DNA of 39,038 nucleotides from CAZMMV01 sp964567475 (lineage in GTDB: Bacteria; Bacillota; Clostridia; Tissierellales; Tissierellaceae), in contig CAZMMV010000009.1 in NCBI GenBank assembly GCA_964567475.1, positions 1-39,038 of the forward strand, written 5' to 3'. Both the position numbers and the translations under genes were made by a program. This document shows positions 7,891-16,744 of this stretch, one piece after another (the first letter of the stretch is position 1; every line of letters starts with the position of its first letter). Below the pieces are notes generated by a model. That model was given only the letters and a program-made list of their open reading frames with translations, was not told the DNA's origin and did not search any database.

Positions 7891-10302
7891 ATGAGGGAGT
7901 ATAGACCGCATGAAATAGAAAAAAAATGGCAAGAAATCTGGGATGAAAGGGAACCTTTTAAGGCGGAAAATAAAAGTGAAAAGCCTAAATTTTTTGCTTT
8001 AGTAGAATTTCCATATCCATCAGGCCAGGGATTACATGTAGGACATCCAAGGCCATATACAGCTTTAGATATAGTATCTAGAAAGAGGAGAATGGAAGGA
8101 TATAATGTATTGTTTCCTATGGGCTGGGATGCCTTTGGACTGCCTACAGAAAACTTTGCAATGCAACATAAGATACATCCTGCTAAGGTAACTGAACAAA
8201 ATGTTGCAAAATTTAAATCTCAATTAAAGTCTATTGGATTTTCTTTTGATTGGTCAAGGGAAATAAACACTACAGATCCAAATTATTACAAATGGTCTCA
8301 GTGGATATTTTTAAAGCTATTTGAAAAGGGATTAGCTTATAAAAAAGAAATGAGTATTAACTGGTGTACATCTTGTAAAGTAGGATTAGCCAATGAAGAA
8401 GTAGTAGCTGGTGCTTGTGAGAGATGTGGTAGTGAAGTGGTTAGAAAGGTTAAAAATCAATGGATGCTGAAAATAACAGAATATGCAGATAGATTAATAG
8501 ATGATCTAGATGATTTGGATTATATAGAAAGAGTAAAGCTTCAGCAAAAAAATTGGATTGGTAGATCTTATGGAATGGAAGTTAAATTTGCCATAAAGGA
8601 TAAAGAAGAAAGTTTGGAAGTATTTACTACTAGACCTGATACTTTATTTGGTGCGACTTATATGGTAATTGCAGCGGAGCATTCTTTGATAGAAAAATAT
8701 AAAGAAGACATTACAAACTTAGATGAAATAAGGGAATATCAAGACATGGCAAGTAAAAAATCAGATTTTGAGAGAACTGAACTATCTAAGGAAAAAACTG
8801 GTGTTGAGATAAAAGGATTAAAAGCAATAAATCCTGTGAATGGAAAAGAAATGCCTATTTGGATATCTGATTATGTATTGATTAGTTATGGTACAGGGGC
8901 AATAATGGCAGTACCAGCGCATGACATTCGTGACTGGGAATTTGCAAAGAAATTTAAATTACCTATAGTAGAAGTAGTAGAAGGTGGGGATGTAGATAAA
9001 GAAGCATATACAGATACTTCCCAGGGAACTATTGTAAATTCAGGATTTATTAATGGAATGGAAGTAAATGAAGGAATAGAACATATATCAAAATGGTTAG
9101 AAGACAAGAAACTAGGAGTTAAAAAAACAAACTTTAAGCTTAGGGATTGGGTATTTTCTAGACAAAGATATTGGGGAGAACCAATACCATTAGTTTATTG
9201 TGATAAATGTGGTTGGGTGCCAGTAGACGAAAGTGAACTACCTGTTAAATTACCAGAAGTAGAAAATTATGAGCCAACAGATACAGGTGAATCACCATTG
9301 GCTAAGATTACAGAGTGGGTAAATACTACTTGTCCTAAATGCGGTGGTGAAGCTCGTAGAGAAACTGATACTATGCCTCAGTGGGCTGGGTCATCTTGGT
9401 ATTTCCTTAGATATATGGATCCTAACAATGATGAATCAATAGCATCAAAGGAAGATTTAGAATACTGGTCTCCAGTAGATTGGTATAATGGTGGAATGGA
9501 ACATACAACTTTACATTTACTTTATTCAAGATTTTGGCATAAGTTCCTATATGACATAGGAGTAGTACCTACTAAGGAACCTTATGAGAAGAGGACTTCT
9601 CATGGTATGATACTTGGAGGAAATAATGAAAAAATGTCTAAATCTCGTGGAAATGTAATTAATCCTGATGATATAGTAAATGAATTTGGAGCAGACACTT
9701 TGCGAACTTATGAAATGTTTATAGGAGACTTTGAAAAGTCTGTTTCCTGGTCAGAAGATGGCGTAAGAGGATGCAGAAGATATCTTGAAAGGGTTTGGAA
9801 GCTGCAAGAACTTATAGTGAAAGGAGAAGGATATACTAAGGACCTGGAGTCAAGTATCCACAAGACTATAAAGAAAGTTTCTGATGATTACGAAAATCTT
9901 AAATATAATACTGGAATAGCAGCTTTAATGTCTTTATTAAATGAATTTAATGATTATGGAAAGATTACAAAAAAAGACTTGAAAACATATATAATTCTTC
10001 TTAATCCAGTAGCTCCTCACATAACAGAAGAGCTTTGGACTATATTAGAAATTGAAGGATATTTACATGAAACTACATGGCCAGTATATGATGAAGAAAA
10101 GACAAAGGATAAATTTATTGAAATGCCTGTTCAAGTAAATGGTAAAGTACGTGGAACAGTTGAAGTTTCAGCAGAAGCAACTAAAGAAGAAATAAAAGGA
10201 AAAGCAATATCAGATGAAAACATAAATAAATATTTAGAAGGTAAAAATATTATAAAAGAAATATTTATTCCTGGAAAGATATATAATATAGTTGTAAAAT
10301 AA
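7891..10302 (+). CDS. leuS: leucyl-tRNA synthetase
   Basis: An 803-residue class I synthetase. The HIGH-type motif is in FPYPSGQGLHVGHPRPYT near residue 45 and the KMSKS loop is in NEKMSKSRGNVINPDD near residue 585. The CP1 editing insertion carries TTRPDTLFGATYMV and GTGAIMAVPAHDIRDW. A zinc-knuckle-like CxxC pair (CTSC, CERC) sits near residues 158-180 and another (CDKC, CPKC) further on. I chose ATG 7891 because GGAGG lies at 7879-7883; the open frame extends 11 codons further to a TTG with no ribosome site. Expression is controlled by the T-box leader, so the gene is a single-cistron transcription unit. Confidence 0.97.
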   Translation: MREYRPHEIEKKWQEIWDEREPFKAENKSEKPKFFALVEFPYPSGQGLHVGHPRPYTALDIVSRKRRMEGYNVLFPMGWDAFGLPTENFAMQHKIHPAKVTEQNVAKFKSQLKSIGFSFDWSREINTTDPNYYKWSQWIFLKLFEKGLAYKKEMSINWCTSCKVGLANEEVVAGACERCGSEVVRKVKNQWMLKITEYADRLIDDLDDLDYIERVKLQQKNWIGRSYGMEVKFAIKDKEESLEVFTTRPDTLFGATYMVIAAEHSLIEKYKEDITNLDEIREYQDMASKKSDFERTELSKEKTGVEIKGLKAINPVNGKEMPIWISDYVLISYGTGAIMAVPAHDIRDWEFAKKFKLPIVEVVEGGDVDKEAYTDTSQGTIVNSGFINGMEVNEGIEHISKWLEDKKLGVKKTNFKLRDWVFSRQRYWGEPIPLVYCDKCGWVPVDESELPVKLPEVENYEPTDTGESPLAKITEWVNTTCPKCGGEARRETDTMPQWAGSSWYFLRYMDPNNDESIASKEDLEYWSPVDWYNGGMEHTTLHLLYSRFWHKFLYDIGVVPTKEPYEKRTSHGMILGGNNEKMSKSRGNVINPDDIVNEFGADTLRTYEMFIGDFEKSVSWSEDGVRGCRRYLERVWKLQELIVKGEGYTKDLESSIHKTIKKVSDDYENLKYNTGIAALMSLLNEFNDYGKITKKDLKTYIILLNPVAPHITEELWTILEIEGYLHETTWPVYDEEKTKDKFIEMPVQVNGKVRGTVEVSAEATKEEIKGKAISDENINKYLEGKNIIKEIFIPGKIYNIVVK

Positions 10303-10311
10303 TTAAAACAG

Positions 10312-10341
10312 ATAATGGCCTGCTTTTTAGCAGGCTATTAT
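10312..10341 (+). terminator. leuS terminator
   Basis: ATAATGGCCTGC pairs with GCAGGCTATTAT (one wobble) around a TTTTTA loop. The tail is AT-rich with only a short T run, so termination may be partial. Confidence 0.7.
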
Positions 10342-10470
10342 ATCTTGTAATGTATCATAATAAATCTTATCATAATTGATAATAATATAATTATAACTTT
10401 CAATCTAAAGAAGAAAATTCACAATAATTAAATAGATTCCCCTAATTAAGTACTAAACTTATATGTATTA

Positions 10471-10479
10471 TGATATAAT
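10471..10479 (+). promoter_or_regulatory. extended -10 promoter (TGATATAAT)
   Basis: A TG-N-TATAAT extended -10 lies 42 bases before the GTG start of the threonine dehydrogenase gene. There is no clear -35. The same nonamer recurs before ireB and before the YmfI-like gene in the skin element. Confidence 0.6.
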
Positions 10480-10521
10480 TATGGTGAATAGTTTATATTC
10501 AATTTATACGGAGGTGTAGAT

Positions 10522-11478
10522 GTGAGAAAAATATTAGTTACAGGAGCTTTAGGACAGATTGGCTCAGAATTAACAAACAAACTAAGAGAAGTTTATGGTG
10601 TTGACAATGTAGTTGCAAGTGGTAGAAGGGTAAAAGATGGACATGAGAAGTTAATAGCATCAGGACCCTTTGAGATAGTAAATATTGCAAATAGGGAACA
10701 AATAACGCAAGTAGTAAAAAAATATAATATTAACACAATTATTAATTTAGCTGCACTTTTATCAGCAGTAGGCGAACAAAATCCAGAAAGATGTTGGGAT
10801 GTAAATATGAATGGATTATATAATGTGCTGGAGGTGGGTAGACAAGAAAATTGTATGATATTTACCCCAAGTTCAATTGCAGCATTTGGACCAGGTACTC
10901 CAGTAGATAATACGCCACAGGATACCATTCAAAGACCTACAACTATGTATGGTGTTACTAAAGTTGCAGGAGAATTATTATGTGATTATTATTTTAAAAA
11001 ATATGGTGTTGATACTAGGGGAGTTAGATTTCCAGGGCTTATATCCTATGAAACATTGCCAGGTGGAGGAACTACAGACTATGCAGTTCATATATACTAT
11101 GATGCATTAAAACATAAAAAATATACGAGTTTTATAGATAAAGGTACACAAATGGATATGATGTATATGCCAGATGCACTAGATGCTATAATTCAACTTA
11201 TGGAAGCAGATTCATCTAAATTAATTCATAGAAATGCTTTTAATATAACTGCTATGAGTTTTGAACCAGAAATGTTAGCTAACTCTATTAAAAAATTCAT
11301 TCCAGAGTTTGAACTAAGCTATGATGTAGATCCAGAAAGACAAGGAATTGCAGATACTTGGCCAAATTCATTGGATGATACAGCTGCCAGAGAAGAATGG
11401 GGCTGGAGTCCTAAGTACGATTTAGATAAAATGACTAAAGATATGCTTGAAAAATTAAAAATTAAATTAGAATTATAA
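10522..11478 (+). CDS. NAD-dependent epimerase family, probable SDR-type L-threonine 3-dehydrogenase
   Basis: A 318-residue extended short-chain dehydrogenase. The Rossmann motif GALGQIGSEL is at residues 8-17, and the catalytic pattern is S-S near 116 with Y-x-x-x-K in YGVTKVAGE. The segments LLSAVGEQNPERCWDVN and GVRFPGLISYETLPGGGTTDYA strongly resemble the SDR-type threonine dehydrogenases, which oxidise L-threonine to 2-amino-3-ketobutyrate and are unrelated to the zinc Tdh family. The start is GTG 10522 behind GGAGGTG. The usual partner, glycine C-acetyltransferase (kbl), is not adjacent. The gene stands alone between its promoter and a palindromic terminator. Substrate identity is inferred from sequence resemblance; a sugar-nucleotide epimerase is the alternative. 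Confidence 0.85.
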   Translation: MRKILVTGALGQIGSELTNKLREVYGVDNVVASGRRVKDGHEKLIASGPFEIVNIANREQITQVVKKYNINTIINLAALLSAVGEQNPERCWDVNMNGLYNVLEVGRQENCMIFTPSSIAAFGPGTPVDNTPQDTIQRPTTMYGVTKVAGELLCDYYFKKYGVDTRGVRFPGLISYETLPGGGTTDYAVHIYYDALKHKKYTSFIDKGTQMDMMYMPDALDAIIQLMEADSSKLIHRNAFNITAMSFEPEMLANSIKKFIPEFELSYDVDPERQGIADTWPNSLDDTAAREEWGWSPKYDLDKMTKDMLEKLKIKLEL

Positions 11479-11526
11479 AAATTAAAACCTAGACTTCCAT
11501 TTAAATGGAAGTCTAGGTTTTAATTT
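11479..11526. terminator. shared bidirectional terminator (48-bp perfect palindrome)
   Basis: A perfect 24+24 base palindrome with ends AAATTAAAACC/GGTTTTAATTT. It lies between two convergent genes, directly after the threonine dehydrogenase stop and one base before the stop codon of the minus-strand gene. The flanking A and T tracts give a U tail on both strands. Confidence 0.92.
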
Positions 11527-11527
11527 A

Positions 11528-12805
11528 TTATTTTGGGGAATTAAATATCTTTTCTAAGAAACTTCTTTTATCTAGTTTTATATTTATACTTTGTTCATAT
11601 TCTAATATTTTAAGTATATGTTCTTTAATATAGTTTTGATTATTTAATATATTATTAAGTTTTTTATTTAAATTATTATATATAGTTGAGTTTAAATTGA
11701 AATCTTGATCTTCAACTATAATTGTTTCATCTTTTTCTTCTGTCTTCTCTATTTTTGTATTTTTATTAATAGGGTCAAAAATATCTCTGAATATTTCTGA
11801 AAAATAAAACTTAGGTTTATCTTTAATTTGACAATATAAATGATTTGATTTGCTAGTCTTAGAAAATATATTAGATCTGATTTTAGTAAATATTGTATTA
11901 TTATTTATAGGATAACTATTTTCTTCTATTGACCAGGAATCCCCATAATCAGTGGATTTAATTAATTTAACAGAATTATTATATACATACAATAATTTGA
12001 GTTTACTATCTTCTTCAAAAATTATTGCTGGATATTTAGAAATATTAATATCTGGAAGTTTAATATGTCTCCATATATATTTTTTTTTGCCATTAGCATT
12101 CATTTTTAAATATTCGATAGTGTATTTATTTATATTTGATTTTAACCATATTACATGAACATTATCTTTAGTGTCTATAAATATATATGGGAATAAATTA
12201 ATTGAGTCCTTTTCCGAAATTTTATTTGTTTTAGAAGACCAATAATTAGTATAGGGATTATAGAAACTATGAAATATCTCGAATTTTTTCATATTAGTAT
12301 TATATAATAAATGGATAGTCCCCTTACTATCTACATCAATTAAAAAATACTTAGGATTTTTAGTTGATATATATCTAGATATAATATTAGCTTCTTCTGT
12401 TTTATCACTATAAATTATATGTTGAATAGTCCAGACATTAGAATTTATGAGATTTGAGAAATTATATATAATATGTAACTTATCAGAGATAAATAGTATT
12501 TCTATTTGTTTATATATATTTGATTGCAAGTCAAATCTTCCTATTACTCCACTAGACCATTTATTATCAATAAGTTTATAGTAAAGAAGATTGCCAAACT
12601 CTTCTAATAATACTAAATGCAAAGTATCATTTTTATCAATATATATATCATAAAATATTATGCCTTTATTTGATAGAATCTTGTGTTCTAAGAAATTAAG
12701 TTTAGAATCATACATATCATAAAATAGTTTATTGTCTTGTGACTTATTAAATAATAACACTTCTTTGTTAGATTTTAAAGCTATACGCATATTTTCTTTA
12801 ATCAT
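11528..12805 (-). CDS. uncharacterised Asp-box / beta-propeller-like protein, probably spore-associated
   Basis: A 425-residue protein I cannot name. It contains repeated blade-like units with the pattern D-x-(N/K)-(D/G)-x-(L/I/V)-H-(L/V)-hydrophobic, an aromatic-rich strand, then W-S-S: DKNDTLHLVLLEE, DSKGTIHLLYNTN and DTKDNVHVIWLKS. There is also one Asp-box-type turn, STDYGDSWS, near residue 285. This suggests a sialidase-like or NHL-like propeller. The last 70 residues are charged and coiled-coil-like. No signal peptide or membrane segment is evident. I chose ATG 12805 because GAGGTG lies six bases upstream; a GTG three codons earlier overlaps that ribosome site. It is divergent from a SPOCS-like spore protein gene, suggesting a sporulation role, which is inference only. 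Confidence 0.75.
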   Translation of the reverse strand: MIKENMRIALKSNKEVLLFNKSQDNKLFYDMYDSKLNFLEHKILSNKGIIFYDIYIDKNDTLHLVLLEEFGNLLYYKLIDNKWSSGVIGRFDLQSNIYKQIEILFISDKLHIIYNFSNLINSNVWTIQHIIYSDKTEEANIISRYISTKNPKYFLIDVDSKGTIHLLYNTNMKKFEIFHSFYNPYTNYWSSKTNKISEKDSINLFPYIFIDTKDNVHVIWLKSNINKYTIEYLKMNANGKKKYIWRHIKLPDINISKYPAIIFEEDSKLKLLYVYNNSVKLIKSTDYGDSWSIEENSYPINNNTIFTKIRSNIFSKTSKSNHLYCQIKDKPKFYFSEIFRDIFDPINKNTKIEKTEEKDETIIVEDQDFNLNSTIYNNLNKKLNNILNNQNYIKEHILKILEYEQSINIKLDKRSFLEKIFNSPK

Positions 12806-12901
12806 AAAATTCACCTCATTAATTTATTTAGTAGCAAAATAAGATATATATACATACTATGTTAGTGATAAAGAATATATTAAATAAAAGGAGTGTCATT
12901 A

Positions 12902-13501
12902 ATGGAAGATAAGAAAACAATTCAAAACAATCAATGTTTTGATAGAGATTGTATTATTGTAGATAAAGTATTTGCAAGTTGTCAACAAAGAGAATGTTTT
13001 CCAGAAGTTGAAATTGATATAGAAGAAGAAACATTTGGAAGAATACAATTTAGACCAGGATTTATAGTTCCAAACACACTAATAGTTACTGATACTGATA
13101 TGGAAAACTTTAGAAGGGTAAGATTTACAATAAGGATCCCTTATCAAGTACTAAATCCTGCTGGAAATGTAATAGTAGAAGATTTTTTACCAGATATATT
13201 TAAAGATATTATAATATTTATTCCTGATTCAAGAGATGAGTTTGATTTTAGAATTATTGTAGAAACTAAATCAGAAGTATTAGCACCAGAAGAAATAAAT
13301 GATACTGTAATATTTACAGTAGGAACTTATATTATAATAAAAGTAGTGGGAACGGTACAACTACAGATACCAGTGTATGGATATTGTCCTACTCCACCTC
13401 CTTGCGATGAATTTAATCCAGAGGATATATGTGAAGTATTTAATGATTCTGAATTTCCAGATTTTTTCCCTATTCAAATGGGAGATTTAGAACCTCAATA
13501 A
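12902..13501 (+). CDS. SPOCS/DUF3794-like spore coat protein
   Basis: A 199-residue protein resembling the Clostridial DUF3794/SPOCS family, the module also found in SipL and CotE-like coat proteins. The N-terminal cysteine-rich segment reads CIIVDKVFASCQQREC. A beta-rich core follows, and the C-terminal tail has GYCPTPPPCDEF and SEFPDFFPIQMGD, which recur in this family. ATG 12902 is preferred because GGAG at 12890-12893 is correctly spaced; a GTG at 12893 overlaps that ribosome site. CATACTAT at 12853-12860 resembles a sigma-E -10 element, but I see no convincing -35. A structural or coat-assembly role is inferred from the family. Confidence 0.85.
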   Translation: MEDKKTIQNNQCFDRDCIIVDKVFASCQQRECFPEVEIDIEEETFGRIQFRPGFIVPNTLIVTDTDMENFRRVRFTIRIPYQVLNPAGNVIVEDFLPDIFKDIIIFIPDSRDEFDFRIIVETKSEVLAPEEINDTVIFTVGTYIIIKVVGTVQLQIPVYGYCPTPPPCDEFNPEDICEVFNDSEFPDFFPIQMGDLEPQ

Positions 13502-13568
13502 ATACTAATATCATTAAAAAATAAATAAGTTATTATAACTATAAAATAAAAATCAAAGAATTCTATAC

Positions 13569-13620
13569 AAAAACATTCTATTATGCTATGATATTCTAGT
13601 TGTTATGATAGAATGTTTTT
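13569..13620 (+). promoter_or_regulatory. hairpin leader in front of the MATE gene
   Basis: AAAAACATTCTAT (13569-13581) is repeated as a perfect complement at 13608-13620, enclosing 26 bases that include CTATGATATTCTAG. The downstream arm ends in a run of Ts and then AGGAGGT, the MATE ribosome site. This fits an intrinsic terminator for the spore gene, an attenuator, or an operator. Confidence 0.6.
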
Positions 13621-13636
13621 TATAGGAGGTAAAAAA

Positions 13637-14989
13637 ATGAAGTTTTGGAAGGACAAGGTATTTTTAAAAACAATGTTTGCTATAGCTATACCTATAGCAT
13701 TACAAAATTTAATAACATCATCTCTTAATATGGTTGATACTTTGATGATAACTAGCTTAGGACAATCTAGTGCCATAGCAGCAGTAGGTCTTGCTAATCA
13801 GGTATTCTTTTTCTATACGCTGATTACTTTTGGAATTAATAGTGGTTCATCAATATTTATATCACAATATTGGGGAAAGAGAGATATTCCTAGTATAAGA
13901 AAAGTCTTAGGATTATCTATATCACTTAGCACATTTGCTGGAATTATATTTACTATTGCAGGATTTTTCTTCCCAGAGTTTATCATGGGTCTACTTATAA
14001 AAGAACCAGAGGTTATTAAGTTGGGTAGTGAATATTTAAAGATAGTTTCTTTATCTTATATAATTACAGCAATAGGATTTTCATATAGTATTGCATTGAG
14101 GAGTACGGGAAGGCCAAAGCTCCCTATGAGAATATCAGGTATTTCTTTTATTGTTAACACTATATTCAATTACTTATTAATATTTGGTAAATTTGGTTTT
14201 CCAGAGTTAGGTATAAAAGGAGCAGCACTGGGTACTTTAATAGCTAGAATTGTAGAAATTTTACTTATATTATATGCAGTATATAAAGATCATGGACCTC
14301 TTAGTGCTAGTATAAAACAATTATTAGATTGGAATAAGGAATTTGTAACAAAATATTTAGTTACAGTTGCACCAGTTGTTATAAATGAAGGATTTTGGTC
14401 ATTGGGACAAGTTCTTTATTCAGTAGCGTATGCACGCATTGGAGAAGAAGCAACTGCGGCAGTACAATTAACTGTAACAATCCAAAATGTATTTTTTGTT
14501 TTAGTTAGAGGTTTAGCAAGTGCTTGCGCTGTTTTAGTAGGAAATAAAATAGGTGAAGGTGAGAAGGAAAAAGCATATGATTATGCTATTAGTTTTCTAA
14601 TTATGTCAAGTTTCTTAGGATTAATATTAGGATTAATAATGGCATTTACTCCAGATTTAACATTAAAGTTATTTAGAAATCTGGATCCCAATCTTTATAG
14701 TATAGCTAGAAATATATTAGTAGTAATGGGATTAACATTTTTTATAAGAACTTCAAATTCTACTATAATTGTAGGAATTTTAAGAGGTGGAGGAGATACA
14801 AGGTTTTCCATGTTTTTAGAGATGGGTGCAGTTTGGTTAGTAGGTGTACCCTTAGCATTTACTGGAGCTTTAATATTTAAGTGGCCAGTAGAATATGTTT
14901 TCCTATTAGTGGTGTCAGAAGAAGTAGTGAAATTTATAATAGGTATTCCTAGAGTTTTGTCAAAAAAATGGATGAAAGAGTTAATTTAA
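13637..14989 (+). CDS. MATE family efflux transporter
   Basis: A 450-residue polytopic membrane protein of the MATE (NorM/DinF/MepA) family, exporting cationic drugs or metabolites by ion antiport. About twelve hydrophobic segments are visible in two similar halves. Family signatures are TSSLNMVDTLMITSLGQ near residue 25, and in the second half INEGFWSLGQVLYSVAYARIG and TSNSTIIVGILRGGGDTRF. The ATG at 13637 follows AGGAGGT; the open frame extends eight codons further into the hairpin leader. It is a single gene closed by a 19-bp terminator. The substrate is not predictable from sequence. Confidence 0.93.
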   Translation: MKFWKDKVFLKTMFAIAIPIALQNLITSSLNMVDTLMITSLGQSSAIAAVGLANQVFFFYTLITFGINSGSSIFISQYWGKRDIPSIRKVLGLSISLSTFAGIIFTIAGFFFPEFIMGLLIKEPEVIKLGSEYLKIVSLSYIITAIGFSYSIALRSTGRPKLPMRISGISFIVNTIFNYLLIFGKFGFPELGIKGAALGTLIARIVEILLILYAVYKDHGPLSASIKQLLDWNKEFVTKYLVTVAPVVINEGFWSLGQVLYSVAYARIGEEATAAVQLTVTIQNVFFVLVRGLASACAVLVGNKIGEGEKEKAYDYAISFLIMSSFLGLILGLIMAFTPDLTLKLFRNLDPNLYSIARNILVVMGLTFFIRTSNSTIIVGILRGGGDTRFSMFLEMGAVWLVGVPLAFTGALIFKWPVEYVFLLVVSEEVVKFIIGIPRVLSKKWMKELI

Positions 14990-14991
14990 TG

Positions 14992-15037
14992 AAACATAAG
15001 CAACATTTTAAGCAAATAAAATGTTGCTTATGTTTTT
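14992..15037 (+). terminator. MATE gene terminator
   Basis: A perfect 19-bp stem (14992-15010 with 15017-15035), six-base loop AGCAAA, ending in TTTTT. It starts two bases after the stop codon. Confidence 0.93.
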
Positions 15038-15048
15038 ATTATTTAATG

Positions 15049-15077
15049 TTGACAAATTTGCTAGGGTATACTATAAT
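15049..15077 (+). promoter_or_regulatory. sigma-A promoter of the isc operon
   Basis: TTGACA at 15049-15054, a 17-base spacer and TATAAT at 15072-15077, all matching consensus. Confidence 0.93.
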
Positions 15078-15089
15078 AATCTTTGAACA

Positions 15090-15106
15090 CCAACCAAAAA
15101 GGTTGG
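15090..15106 (+). promoter_or_regulatory. candidate IscR operator (CCAACC-N5-GGTTGG)
   Basis: A perfect 6-5-6 inverted repeat just downstream of the predicted transcription start of iscR. The position fits autorepression by the Rrf2-family product. It could also act as a small hairpin in the mRNA leader. Confidence 0.6.
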
Positions 15107-15125
15107 GATTAAAAGAGGTGAGAAG

Positions 15126-15554
15126 ATGAAATTATCTACAAGAGGAAGATATGGTTTAAAAGCAATGTTTCAATTAGCATTAGATCATGGTCAAGGGCCA
15201 ATTCCTTTGAAACAAATTGCAGAGAAACAGAATCTATCAGAAAACTATTTAGAGCAATTATTTTCCACCTTAAGAAAAGATGGTCTCTTAGATAGTGTAA
15301 GGGGTGCTCAAGGAGGTTACTTATTATCTAGAGCTCCTAATGAAATAACAGTAGGGAATATATTAAGGTCATTAGAAGGAGAGTTATCTCCCTCAAGCTG
15401 TGTTGATGGCAATGAATGTGATAGAGAGCTTCATTGTATAACTAAAACCGTTTGGGTGAGAATAAAAGACAGTATAGATGGTGTAGTAGATTCTATAACT
15501 CTTCAAGATATGGTAGATGATAAAAATGATCAAAGTAAGAAACAAAAAGATTAG
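15126..15554 (+). CDS. iscR: Rrf2 family transcriptional regulator, IscR-type with Fe-S cysteines
   Basis: A 142-residue winged-helix regulator. The N-terminus MKLSTRGRYGLKAMFQLA is the Rrf2 family start, and the recognition helix lies around LSENYLEQLFSTLRKDGLL. Residues about 91-105 hold three cysteines spaced C-X5-C-X5-C (SSCVDGNECDRELHC), the IscR spacing for a [2Fe-2S] cluster; Bacillus CymR lacks this set. It is therefore likely an Fe-S sensor controlling its own operon. It is followed 11 bases later by iscS, and a perfect inverted repeat lies downstream of its promoter. The ribosome site GAGGTGAG precedes the ATG. Confidence 0.92.
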   Translation: MKLSTRGRYGLKAMFQLALDHGQGPIPLKQIAEKQNLSENYLEQLFSTLRKDGLLDSVRGAQGGYLLSRAPNEITVGNILRSLEGELSPSSCVDGNECDRELHCITKTVWVRIKDSIDGVVDSITLQDMVDDKNDQSKKQKD

Positions 15555-15565
15555 GAGGGAAAGAT

Positions 15566-16744
15566 ATGGGAAAGAATATATATATGGATAATGCAGCTAC
15601 TACTCCAGTTAAAAAAGAAGTTTTAGATGAAATGATACCTTTTTTTACAGAAAGATATGGAAATCCTTCATCTATTTACTCATTAGCAAATATGTCTAAA
15701 AAGGCAGTAGAGGATTCAAGGGAAAAAATCGGAAAGGCTATTGGAGGCAATCAGAGAGAAATTTATTTTACAGGAAGTGGGTCAGAGGCTGATAACTGGG
15801 CTATTAAAGGGATTGCATATGCAAATAGGGATAAGGGAAATCATATTATAACTACTAAAATTGAGCATCACGCAGTACTTCATACATGTCAATATTTAGA
15901 GACAAAAGGATTTGAAGTAACTTATTTAGATGTTGATGAGTATGGACTTATAGATTTAAAAGATTTAAAGGATGCAATAACTGAAAAAACTATACTTGTA
16001 TCAGTTATGTTTGCAAACAATGAAATAGGAACAATACAACCCATTAAAGAAATTGGAAAAATTGCAAAGGAAAAGAATATATATTTTCATACAGATGCGG
16101 TACAAGCAATAGGTCATGTAGAAATAGATGTAAATGAATTAAATATAGACTTATTATCTATGGCAGGTCATAAATTTTATGGACCAAAAGGTATAGGTGC
16201 TTTATATATACGTCAAGGTACAAAGATAGATTCTCTTATTTCTGGTGGAGGACAAGAAAGAAATAAAAGAGCAGGTACTGAAAATGTGCCAGCTATAGTT
16301 GGTATGGGTAAGGCTATTGAATTAGCTTATGAAAATTTTGAAGAGAGAAATGAAAACTTAAGACAATTAAGGGATTATTTAATAGAAAAAGTTAAGTCTA
16401 ATATAGATTATATAAAATTAAATGGACATCCTACTAAAAGACTTTCAAATAATGTAAATATTTCTTTTAAATTTATTGAAGGGGAGTCATTACTTCTTAG
16501 TTTAGATATTGTAGGTGTAGCTGCTTCTAGTGGGTCTGCATGTACATCAGGAACATTAGATCCTTCTCATGTGTTGTTAGCTATAGGATTACCTCATGAG
16601 ATTGCACATGGATCACTTAGATTGACTTTAGGGGATTTTAATACAAAAGAAGAAATAAATTATATAGTGGATAAACTTGTAGGTATTGTAGACAGGTTGA
16701 GACAAATGTCTCCATTATATGAAAAAATTAAGGAGGAGATATAA
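15566..16744 (+). CDS. iscS: cysteine desulfurase IscS/NifS
   Basis: A 392-residue class V aminotransferase-fold PLP enzyme that takes sulfur from cysteine for Fe-S clusters and thio-modified tRNA. YMDNAATTPV is at the N-terminus. The PLP lysine is in SMAGHKFYGPKG (about residue 205) and the catalytic persulfide cysteine is in SSGSACTSGTLDPSHVL (about residue 325). EHHAVLHTC supplies the PLP-stacking His. The ribosome site is AGGAGGG. Its stop overlaps the iscU start by one base (taATG), so the pair is translationally coupled, consistent with sulfur transfer from IscS to IscU. Confidence 0.97.
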   Translation: MGKNIYMDNAATTPVKKEVLDEMIPFFTERYGNPSSIYSLANMSKKAVEDSREKIGKAIGGNQREIYFTGSGSEADNWAIKGIAYANRDKGNHIITTKIEHHAVLHTCQYLETKGFEVTYLDVDEYGLIDLKDLKDAITEKTILVSVMFANNEIGTIQPIKEIGKIAKEKNIYFHTDAVQAIGHVEIDVNELNIDLLSMAGHKFYGPKGIGALYIRQGTKIDSLISGGGQERNKRAGTENVPAIVGMGKAIELAYENFEERNENLRQLRDYLIEKVKSNIDYIKLNGHPTKRLSNNVNISFKFIEGESLLLSLDIVGVAASSGSACTSGTLDPSHVLLAIGLPHEIAHGSLRLTLGDFNTKEEINYIVDKLVGIVDRLRQMSPLYEKIKEEI

